64,000 nt of DNA from Variovorax sp. 679 (GTDB taxonomy: Bacteria > Pseudomonadota > Gammaproteobacteria > Burkholderiales > Burkholderiaceae_C): positions 310,001 through 374,000 of the forward strand of contig NZ_RXFS01000001.1 in the NCBI RefSeq assembly GCF_003952185.1. Direction: 5' to 3'. Under the pieces are notes generated by a model. It was given only the letters and a program-made list of their open reading frames with translations, made no database searches and was not told the DNA's origin. Positions 1 to 6,872 of the stretch are shown here, one piece after another. The first letter of the stretch is position 1. Each line of letters opens with the position of its first letter. A program made the position numbers and the translations under genes.

Positions 1-528
1 GGTCATGGCACCTGCAATCACGCCGGCCATGTACGCACCCTCGTACGTGCGGCTGTCGTAGGTGCGCATGTTGTCCGAGGTCTTGTAGCCGGTGGCGTGC
101 TCGAACTTCACTTCCTTGCTGTCGGCCGCGACCTTGAGCATGGGCTCCATGTAGCCGAAGGTGGTGCCGAAGATCAGCTTGTTGCCCTGGCCGACCATGT
201 CGCGGAACACGCGCTCGGCGTCGGCGCCCTCGGGCACGCTTTCGACGAAGGTGGTCTTGATCTTGTCGCCGAATTCCTTCTCGAGCGCCTTGCGCGCGTT
301 GTCGTGCGCGAAGGTCCAGCCGCCGTCGCCCACCGGGCCGACGTATGCGAATGCGATGTTCAGGGGCGCTGCCGGTGCCGGAGCCGCTGCGGCGGGTGCC
401 GGGGCCGGCGCGGGGGCCGCGGCCGGTGCTGCCGCTTCTTCTTTCTTGCCGCAGCCGATCAGGGCCGCCGAAGCGACCGCGGTGAGGGCGGCCAGCTTGA
501 GCAGGGAGCGCTTGTTCAGATCATTCAT
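1..528 (-). CDS. BMP-family ABC transporter substrate-binding lipoprotein (3' end outside window)
   Basis: N-terminal 176 residues of a basic membrane protein (BmpA/Med) family solute receptor. The start at 528 gives MNDLNKRSLLKLAALTA, a hydrophobic stretch and a lipobox ending at Cys26 (ALIGC), so it should be a lipoprotein tethered outside the inner membrane. An Ala/Pro-rich linker covers roughly residues 28-55, then the fold begins with NIAFAYVGPVGDGGWT, typical of the family. A GAGGA ribosome site precedes the ATG. It is the last visible gene of a minus-strand set with two permeases and a double ATPase. BMP receptors usually bind nucleosides or other purines, and the xanthine dehydrogenase upstream supports a purine ligand. 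The ligand itself is inferred. Confidence 0.9.
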   Translation of the reverse strand, partial: MNDLNKRSLLKLAALTAVASAALIGCGKKEEAAAPAAAPAPAPAPAAAAPAPAAPLNIAFAYVGPVGDGGWTFAHDNARKALEKEFGDKIKTTFVESVPEGADAERVFRDMVGQGNKLIFGTTFGYMEPMLKVAADSKEVKFEHATGYKTSDNMRTYDSRTYEGAYMAGVIAGAMT

Positions 529-576
529 TGTCGGAAATCCTCAAAAGGACGGGTTGGCGGAAAAACGAGAACGCGA

Positions 577-1497
577 TTATGAGCCGGGGTAGAACGGTTT
601 CCCGATGGAAGCCGGCATGTTGGCGCGGATGAAGGCCGGGTTGCGCGAGATCAGCGCCAGCACCACGATCGGCGCGATGTACTGCAGCATGCTGAGGAAC
701 TGCGCCGGCACGTCGACGCCGCTGCTCTGCAGGTGGAAGCCCAGCATCGACACGCCACCGAAGAGGTATGCGCCCAGCAGCACGCGCACCGGCCGCCAGG
801 TGGCGAAGGTGGTGAGCGCCAACGCGATCCAGCCGCGGCCGGCCACCATGCCCTCGACCCACAGCGGCGTGTAGACGGTCGAGAGATACGCGCCCGCCAG
901 CCCGCACAGCGCGCCGCCCGCGATCACCGCCATGAAGCGGATGCGCCGCACCGGATAGCCCAGCGCATGCGCCGACTCGGGCGACTCGCCCACAGAGCGC
1001 AGCACCAGGCCGGCTCGCGTGCGGTAGAGGAACCAGATCAGCGCGAAGGTCAGCACCACCGCGAAATACACCATCGGGTGATGGCGAAACAGCGCCGGGC
1101 CGACCAGCGGGATGTCGCCCAGCACGGGGATGGCATACGAGGCGCTTTCCGGCAGCTTCGCCTGCACGAAGCTGATGCCGGCGAAGGCCGAGAAGCCCAC
1201 GCCGAAGAGACTCAGCGCGAGGCCCGTCGCGTACTGGTTGGTGTTGAGCCAGATCACCAGCACGCCGAAGAAGGCCGCGAGCAAGGCGCCCGCCGCCATG
1301 CCGGCGAGAAAGCCGAGCCACGGGTTGTGCGTGATGACGACCGTCGCGAAACCCGCGATGGCGGCGCACAGCATCATCCCCTCGGCGCCGAGGTTGACGA
1401 TGCCGGCCTTCTCGTTGATGAGCAGGCCCAGCGCCGCGATGGCGAGCACGGTGCCTGCGCTGAGAGTGGAACCCAGCAGGAGTGCGTAGCTTTCCAT
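577..1497 (-). CDS. Purine-nucleoside type ABC transporter permease (second permease)
   Basis: 306-residue polytopic protein of the BPD_transp_2 family (RbsC/YufQ/NupC-like), with about eight to ten hydrophobic segments. The typical stretch INEKAGIVNLGAEGMMLCAA lies near residues 27-46. The start at 1497 is chosen because it follows the stop of the first permease by two bases, with GGGAG upstream, which implies translational coupling. Together with the paired permease it forms the membrane channel of the importer whose receptor is encoded next. Import of nucleosides or oxidised purines is inferred from the family and from the xdh genes nearby. Confidence 0.92.
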   Translation of the reverse strand: MESYALLLGSTLSAGTVLAIAALGLLINEKAGIVNLGAEGMMLCAAIAGFATVVITHNPWLGFLAGMAAGALLAAFFGVLVIWLNTNQYATGLALSLFGVGFSAFAGISFVQAKLPESASYAIPVLGDIPLVGPALFRHHPMVYFAVVLTFALIWFLYRTRAGLVLRSVGESPESAHALGYPVRRIRFMAVIAGGALCGLAGAYLSTVYTPLWVEGMVAGRGWIALALTTFATWRPVRVLLGAYLFGGVSMLGFHLQSSGVDVPAQFLSMLQYIAPIVVLALISRNPAFIRANMPASIGKPFYPGS

Positions 1498-1499
1498 GG

Positions 1500-2645
1500 T
1501 CAGTGGCTCCCTTCGGTGGCACGCGCGACGGGTGCGGTAATGGGCGTGCTCGCCTGCAAGGAGGCGGTGGTCATGGAGGCTGCCTTCGCAGCCGCCTTGC
1601 GCTTGATGCGGTAGGCAATGAGCGTGTCGCAGGCCAGCAGCGTGAACAGCAGCAGCCCCTGGAACACGCCGGTGAGCGACTTGGGCAGGCCGAGCCGCGA
1701 CTGCGCCAGCTCGCCACCGATGTAGAACATGCTCATCAGGATGGCCGAGAAGATCATGCCCACCGGATGCAGCCGACCGACGAAGGCCACGATGATGGCT
1801 GCGAAGCCGTAGCCCGCCGGCACGTAGGGCGTGAGCTGCCCGAGCGGCCCGGCCACTTCGAGCGCGCCGGCCAGGCCGGCAGCAGCGCCCGAGGTCAGCA
1901 GCGCGACCCACACCGCGCGCCGCGCCGAAAAGCCGGCATAGCGCGAGGCCGCCGGTGCCAGCCCGCCGACCTGCTGCGCGAAGCCCGCGCGCGTGCGGAA
2001 CAGGAACACCCACAGCGCCCCCGCCCCCACCAGTGCGATGACCAGCCCGATGCTCACGCGCGAGCCCTTGAACAGGCGCGGGATCTGCGTGACCGCCTCG
2101 AAGGTCTTGGTCTGCGGGAAGTTGTAGCCGTGCGGATCCTTCCACGGCCCGTAGACCATATAGCCCAGCAGCAGCGTGGCCACGTAGACCAGCATCAGGC
2201 TCACCAGGATCTCGTTGGCGTTGCACTTGTCGCGCAGCAGCGCGACGATGCCAGCCCACACCATGCCGCCGAGCACGCCCGCCAGCAGGATGGCCACGAC
2301 GATCCACTGCCCCGTGTTCTTGTCGGCCAGCAACGCCACGCCGCCCGCCGCGATGGCGCCGAACACGAACTGCCCTTCGGCGCCGATGTTCCACACGTTC
2401 GAGCGGAAGCACACAGCCAGCCCCAGCGCGATGATGAGCAGCGGCGTCGCCTTCACCATCAGCTCGCCGATGGCGTAGCCGCTCTTGATGGGCTCGTAGA
2501 AGAACACCAGCAGGCCCTTGACCGGGTCTTTGCCGAGCGCGGCGAACAGCGCCACGCCGATCAGCACGGTGATGAGAAGCGCCAGGATCGGCGAGGCATA
2601 GCTCCAGAAGCGCGATAGTTCCGGGCGCGGTTCGAGCTTAAACAT
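1500..2645 (-). CDS. Purine-nucleoside type ABC transporter permease (first permease)
   Basis: 381 residues, the longer of two permeases, matching YufP/NupB-type proteins. It has a cytoplasmic N-terminus, a first membrane helix around residues 18-38, and the conserved stretch CFRSNVWNIGAEGQFVFGA near residue 80. The ATG at 2645 overlaps the stop of the upstream ATPase gene by eight bases, so the two are probably translationally coupled. The C-terminal tail after the last helix (about residues 355-381) is Ala/Thr-rich and looks disordered. The order ATPase, permease, permease, BMP lipoprotein is that of characterised nucleoside importers. Confidence 0.92.
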   Translation of the reverse strand: MFKLEPRPELSRFWSYASPILALLITVLIGVALFAALGKDPVKGLLVFFYEPIKSGYAIGELMVKATPLLIIALGLAVCFRSNVWNIGAEGQFVFGAIAAGGVALLADKNTGQWIVVAILLAGVLGGMVWAGIVALLRDKCNANEILVSLMLVYVATLLLGYMVYGPWKDPHGYNFPQTKTFEAVTQIPRLFKGSRVSIGLVIALVGAGALWVFLFRTRAGFAQQVGGLAPAASRYAGFSARRAVWVALLTSGAAAGLAGALEVAGPLGQLTPYVPAGYGFAAIIVAFVGRLHPVGMIFSAILMSMFYIGGELAQSRLGLPKSLTGVFQGLLLFTLLACDTLIAYRIKRKAAAKAASMTTASLQASTPITAPVARATEGSH

Positions 2646-4176
2646 GGGCAGCCTCCGCCTTCTTGCCGGCGCCTTGCGTGTCCTGCCAAAGGCCGCTCAT
2701 CCATTCGCCGATCTGCGGCAGCGTGGCGGCCGCGCGGTCGATGGAAGGCGACAGTCGCCCCTTGGCGATCACATGCAGCCGGTCGCTGATGTTGAACAGC
2801 TCGTCGAGCTCCTCGCTGATCACCAGCACGGCACAACCCGCGTCGCGCAGCGCGAGGATCTCGGCGTGGATCAGCGCGGCCGCGCCCACGTCCACGCCCC
2901 AGGTCGGCTGCGAGACGATGAAGAGCTTCGGATTGGCGTCGATCTCGCGCCCGACGATGAATTTCTGCAGGTTACCGCCCGAGAGCGAGCGCGCCGCCGC
3001 CTTCGGCCCGCCGGCCTTGACCTTGAAGCGCTCGATGATGGCTTTCGCCTGCCGCTCGAGCGCGCCGGTGCGGATCCACCCGCCCCGGCCCACCGCGTCG
3101 CCGCGCGTGAGCAGCAGGTTGTGCGCGAGCCCCAGCGTGGGCACTGCGCCGCGGCCCAGCCGCTCTTCCGGCACGAAGTGCAGTCCGAGCGCGCGCCGCG
3201 CCCGCGGACGCAACCGGCCGGCCGGCTTGTCGAACACCCGGACCATCGCGGCCTCGGCACGCACGTCCTCGCCCGAGAGCGTGTAGAGCAGTTCCTTCTG
3301 GCCGTTGCCCGAGACCCCGGCAATGCCGACGACCTCGCCCGCACGGACCTCGAACGAGATGCCGTCGAGGTCCACGCCGAACTGATCCTCGCGCGCCAGC
3401 GAAAGCCGGTCGACGCGCAGCGCCACCGCGCCCGCGTGCACCGGCCGGTGCTGCAGCGGCGGCGGCTCGCTGCCGATCATCAGCCGCGACAGCGACTGGG
3501 TGCTCTCGTTCTGCGGATTGCACACCCCCGTCACCTTGCCGCCGCGCAGCACGGTGCAGGCGCTGCACAGCTCCTGTATCTCGTGCAGCTTGTGGCTGAT
3601 GTAGAGGATGCTGCAGCCCTCGGAGGCCAGCTTGTTCAGCACATGGAAGAGCTTGATGACCGCCTGCGGCGTCAGCACCGAGGTCGGCTCGTCGAGGATC
3701 AGCAGCTTGGGGTTGGTGAGCAGCGCTCGGATGATTTCCACCCGCTGCATCTCGCCCACCGACAGCGTGTGCACCGGCCGCGCCGGGTCGATGTCGAGGC
3801 CGTACTCGCCCGCCTTGGCCGTGATGCTGCGCGTCACCTCGGCGAGCTGCAAAGACTTGTCCAGCCCCAGCCAGACGTTCTCGGCCACGGTGAGTGTGTC
3901 GAACAGGCTGAAGTGCTGGAACACCATGCTGATGCCCAGCGCCCTCGCCTGCTGCGGGTTGCGCAGGTTGACGGCGTGGCCGTCGAACATCACCGTGCCT
4001 TCGTCGGGCTTGACCGAGCCGTAGATGATCTTCATCAGGGTCGACTTGCCGGCGCCGTTCTCGCCGAGCACGGCATGTATTTCGCCGGGCGCGACACTCA
4101 GGGAAATGTCGCTGTTCGCCACCACCGCGGGATACCGCTTGGTGATGTGCGCGAGCTGGAGTCTGGGGGTTGTCAT
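2638..4176 (-). CDS. ABC transporter ATP-binding protein with two nucleotide-binding domains
   Basis: 512 residues with two fused ABC domains, as in RbsA, YufO and NupA. Domain 1 has Walker A GENGAGKST (about residues 38-46), signature LSVGE and Walker B LLILDEPTS. Domain 2 has a degenerate Walker A (GVSGNGQKE), signature LSGGN and a weakened Walker B (FIVSQPTWGVDVGA). One competent and one degenerate site is normal in this family. It drives the importer formed with the next two genes and the BMP lipoprotein. Its gene is the first of the transport operon. About 114 bases separate it from the NCS2 permease gene upstream, so it may have its own promoter there. Confidence 0.93.
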   Translation of the reverse strand: MTTPRLQLAHITKRYPAVVANSDISLSVAPGEIHAVLGENGAGKSTLMKIIYGSVKPDEGTVMFDGHAVNLRNPQQARALGISMVFQHFSLFDTLTVAENVWLGLDKSLQLAEVTRSITAKAGEYGLDIDPARPVHTLSVGEMQRVEIIRALLTNPKLLILDEPTSVLTPQAVIKLFHVLNKLASEGCSILYISHKLHEIQELCSACTVLRGGKVTGVCNPQNESTQSLSRLMIGSEPPPLQHRPVHAGAVALRVDRLSLAREDQFGVDLDGISFEVRAGEVVGIAGVSGNGQKELLYTLSGEDVRAEAAMVRVFDKPAGRLRPRARRALGLHFVPEERLGRGAVPTLGLAHNLLLTRGDAVGRGGWIRTGALERQAKAIIERFKVKAGGPKAAARSLSGGNLQKFIVGREIDANPKLFIVSQPTWGVDVGAAALIHAEILALRDAGCAVLVISEELDELFNISDRLHVIAKGRLSPSIDRAAATLPQIGEWMSGLWQDTQGAGKKAEAAHV

Positions 4177-4215
4177 GCCGGGTTTCGTGGATTTGTCTCG
4201 TTCAACTGCAACAAA

Positions 4216-4250
4216 GCGGGAGCAGCTATCAGTTTAATAGCGTCCCCCGC
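4216..4250. repeat. Nested inverted repeat (two-part stem) between NCS2 and ABC genes
   Basis: An outer stem GCGGG (4216-4220) pairs with CCCGC (4246-4250). An inner stem GCTAT (4225-4229) pairs with ATAGC (4237-4241) around an AT-rich loop. It sits in the 114-base gap downstream of the NCS2 permease and upstream of the ABC ATPase. There is no T-run, so it is a poor intrinsic terminator. From memory, GCTAT...ATAGC palindromes are scattered through Comamonadaceae intergenic DNA. That link is recollection and was not checked. Confidence 0.5.
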
Positions 4251-4290
4251 GACCATCGGCGCCCGACGGCGCTTCGCTCAGTTCAGCATT

Positions 4291-5691
4291 TCAATGCCCG
4301 CCGATGTAGGCGAACTTGAAGAGAAACACGGCTGCGATGACCCAGACCATCGCATGCACTTCCCGTGCCCGCCCGGTGCACAGCTTCAGCACGGCGTACG
4401 TGATGAAGCCGAAGGCCAGGCCGTTGGCGATCGAGTAGGTGAAAGGCATCGCCAGCGCGGTGACCGCGGCCGGGATCACCTCGGTGGTGTCTTCCCAGTC
4501 GAGCTCGACCAGGTCGCGCAGCATCAGGCAGCCCACGAAGAGCAGCGCCGGGGCCGTGGCGTAGGCCGGCACCGAGCCCGCCAGCGGCGAGATCATCAGG
4601 CAGGCCAGGAACAGCACCGCCACCACCACGGCCGTGAGGCCGGTGCGGCCGCCGGCCTGCACGCCCGCCGCGCTTTCCACATAAGCCGTGGTGCTCGAAG
4701 TACCGAGCAGCGAGCCCGCGAAAATCGCGCCGCTGTCGGCCAGCAGCGCCTTGTTCATGCGCTCCATCTTGCCCGGCACCAGCAGGCCGGCGCGCTTGGC
4801 CACGCCCATCAGCGTGCCGGTCGCGTCGAACATCTCGACCAGGAAGAACACCAGCACCACGTTCAGGATGCCGCCCTTCAGCGCGCCCAGGATGTCGAGC
4901 TGCATGAAGGTGGGCGCGATGGATGGCGGTGCGTCGAACACGCCGTGGAACTTGTTGCCGCCGAAGAAGAACGACAGCACCGTCACCGTGACGATCCCGA
5001 TCAGGATCGCGCCGCGCACTTTCAGCTTGTCGAGCGCCACGATGATGAGGAAGCCCAGCGTCGCCAGGATCACCGGCGCCGAGTGCAGGTCGCCCAGCGT
5101 GACGAAGGTGGCGGGCGAAGCGGCCACCACGCCCGCGCTCTTCAGCGCGATGAGCGCCAGGAACATCCCGATGCCCACCGTGATCGCCGTTCGCAGCGAT
5201 TGCGGTATGCCCTGTATGAAAAGCTCCCGCAGCCCGGTGACCGTGACGATCAGGAACAGGCAGCCCGAGATGAAGACCGCGCCCAGCGCAACCTGCCACG
5301 TGTAGCCCATGCCCAGCACCACCACGTAGGCGAAGTAGGCGTTCAGGCCCATGCCCGGCGCCATGGCGATCGGGTAGTTGGCATACAGGCCCATGATGAG
5401 CGTGCCCAGTGCCGCGATCAGGCAGGTGGCCACGAAGACCGCGCCCTTCGGCATGCCCGCGTCCCCGAGGATCGACGGGTTCACGAAGATGATGTAGGCC
5501 ATCGTCAGGAAGGTGGTCAGCCCCGCGATGACTTCCGTGCGCACTGTCGTGTTGTGCGCGCTGAGCTTGAACACGCGTTCAAGCAGACCCGAGCCGCTTG
5601 CGCTGCCCACAGCCGCACGCGGACGCGCGGACTCGACATGCCCCGGCGTGCGGGGCTCGGCGCCTTTCGGCGCCTGTTCAAACGTACTCAT
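4291..5691 (-). CDS. NCS2-family (AzgA-like) adenine/guanine/hypoxanthine permease
   Basis: 466 residues with 12-14 hydrophobic segments. The N-terminal 40 residues are hydrophilic and Pro/Ala-rich, then the core begins with TEVIAGLTTFLTMAYIIFVN. The stretch MAPGMGLNAYFAY is diagnostic of the AzgA/PurP/GhxP branch, which imports purine bases with protons. It lies between the LysR gene and the ABC importer on the same strand, downstream of xdhAB. Its role would be to supply guanine or hypoxanthine for oxidation. Which base it prefers cannot be read from sequence. Confidence 0.9.
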   Translation of the reverse strand: MSTFEQAPKGAEPRTPGHVESARPRAAVGSASGSGLLERVFKLSAHNTTVRTEVIAGLTTFLTMAYIIFVNPSILGDAGMPKGAVFVATCLIAALGTLIMGLYANYPIAMAPGMGLNAYFAYVVVLGMGYTWQVALGAVFISGCLFLIVTVTGLRELFIQGIPQSLRTAITVGIGMFLALIALKSAGVVAASPATFVTLGDLHSAPVILATLGFLIIVALDKLKVRGAILIGIVTVTVLSFFFGGNKFHGVFDAPPSIAPTFMQLDILGALKGGILNVVLVFFLVEMFDATGTLMGVAKRAGLLVPGKMERMNKALLADSGAIFAGSLLGTSSTTAYVESAAGVQAGGRTGLTAVVVAVLFLACLMISPLAGSVPAYATAPALLFVGCLMLRDLVELDWEDTTEVIPAAVTALAMPFTYSIANGLAFGFITYAVLKLCTGRAREVHAMVWVIAAVFLFKFAYIGGH

Positions 5692-5767
5692 TTCGCTTGT
5701 CTCCAGCTGTTGTAGTGGCGGTTTTCATCGTTGCCCCGCTCACGACGCCGGCGCGAACGGGGGGTTC

Positions 5768-6769
5768 TCAGGGATCCGAGGTTTCAGGTGCGGCGGGCGG
5801 GCGCGTTGCGGCGCCGGGTACACCGGGTATGGCGGAAGCCGGGGGCCGCAGCGACGCCGCCACGTCCTTGATGCATTCGCGCAGCCAGCGCGCCGAGCTC
5901 GACGAATGGGTGCGTTCGTGCCAGAGCTGGTAGTACATAAGCCGCGGCAGCGCCACGGGGCATTCGAGGATCTTCAGCGGCAGCCGCGAGGCGAAGCGCT
6001 CGCAGTACTGGCGCCCGGTGGTCAGCACCAGCAGGCTGGAGGCCACCATGTCCGGAATGAGCCCGAAGTGCGCGCAGCGCGCCGTGATGTTGCGCTGCCG
6101 CCCCAGCTCGTCGAGCATCTGGTCGATGATGCCGCGCCCGCCCGGGTGCATGGGCGTGGGCGCGATGTGCTCGGCGGCCAGCCAGGTCTCCAGGTCCCAG
6201 CCGCGGCGCACCGCCGGATGGTCCTTGTTGACCAGCGACACCACCTCGTCGCCGAAGAGCCGCGCCATGTGCAGGTCTTCCGGCGGCTTGAGCCAGTTGC
6301 CGATCACCAGGTCGACCTGGCCGAGCGCCAGGTGGCCGTGGTAGTCCGAATCGGGCGAGAGCGCATGGATCTCGATCTGGCACAGCGGCGCGTCGCGCTT
6401 GACCTGCGCCACCAGCATCGGCAGGAACAGCGGGTCCATGTAGTCGCTGGCCGCGATGCGGAAGGTGGTGGCCGCCGACTGCGGATCGAAGCCGCGCGCA
6501 TCCGAGAACAGCATTTCCGCCGCGCGCAGGATGCTGGCCGCCGGCTCGATCATGCGCAGCCCCGCGTCGGTCGGCACCATGCCCGAGCCCGAGCGCACCA
6601 GCAGCGGATCGCCCGAGAGCTCGCGCAGCCGCTTCAGCGCCGCCGACACCGCCGGCTGGTACATGCCCAGCCGGATGGCCGCCCGCGACACGCTGCGGTC
6701 GGTCAGCACGGTGTGAAGCACCCTGATGAGGTGCAGATCGATCTTGTCGAAAAGAGCCTGGTCTCTCAT
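5768..6769 (-). CDS. LysR-family transcriptional regulator
   Basis: 333 residues. The winged helix at about residues 8-66 contains the usual IDLHLIRVLHTVLTDRSVSRAA and QPAVSAALKRLREL segments. A periplasmic-binding-protein-like effector domain follows to about residue 300, then a Pro/Ala-rich tail. The gene is collinear with xdhAB upstream and the purine permease genes downstream. It therefore probably controls purine catabolism, and the dyads before xdhA (10998-11040) are candidate binding sites. The effector is unknown. The start at 6769 fits the family N-terminus. Confidence 0.88.
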   Translation of the reverse strand: MRDQALFDKIDLHLIRVLHTVLTDRSVSRAAIRLGMYQPAVSAALKRLRELSGDPLLVRSGSGMVPTDAGLRMIEPAASILRAAEMLFSDARGFDPQSAATTFRIAASDYMDPLFLPMLVAQVKRDAPLCQIEIHALSPDSDYHGHLALGQVDLVIGNWLKPPEDLHMARLFGDEVVSLVNKDHPAVRRGWDLETWLAAEHIAPTPMHPGGRGIIDQMLDELGRQRNITARCAHFGLIPDMVASSLLVLTTGRQYCERFASRLPLKILECPVALPRLMYYQLWHERTHSSSSARWLRECIKDVAASLRPPASAIPGVPGAATRPPAAPETSDP

Positions 6770-6851
6770 GGCTGTTCACACCTTTCCTGTCTGTGCGAAC
6801 AGTTATACAGCGCGGCATTTGGCGAGACTCGGTAGGGGAGTGAAGCTCGGA

Positions 6852-6865
6852 CCGTGCGAGCACGG
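6852..6865 (-). terminator. Weak hairpin after xdhB
   Basis: CCGTG (6852-6856) and CACGG (6861-6865) form a five-pair stem with a four-base loop, just downstream of the xdhB stop on the minus strand and before the LysR start. No T-run follows, so termination would be weak or factor-dependent. Confidence 0.25.
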
Positions 6866-6872
6866 CCCGCTG

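Noticed and set aside
1500..2412. Apparent continuation of the second permease reading frame upstream to 2412
   Set aside because: The frame is open by chance across the first permease gene. The coupled ATG at 1497 with GGGAG marks the real start.
4177..4290. Possible purine riboswitch before the ABC ATPase gene
   Set aside because: The conserved purine-aptamer loop words are missing; only a nested hairpin is seen.
2644..5715. 1023-codon plus-strand frame opposite the ABC ATPase and NCS2 permease
   Set aside because: Same shadow pattern, with no domain and no ribosome site. The minus-strand genes are unambiguous.
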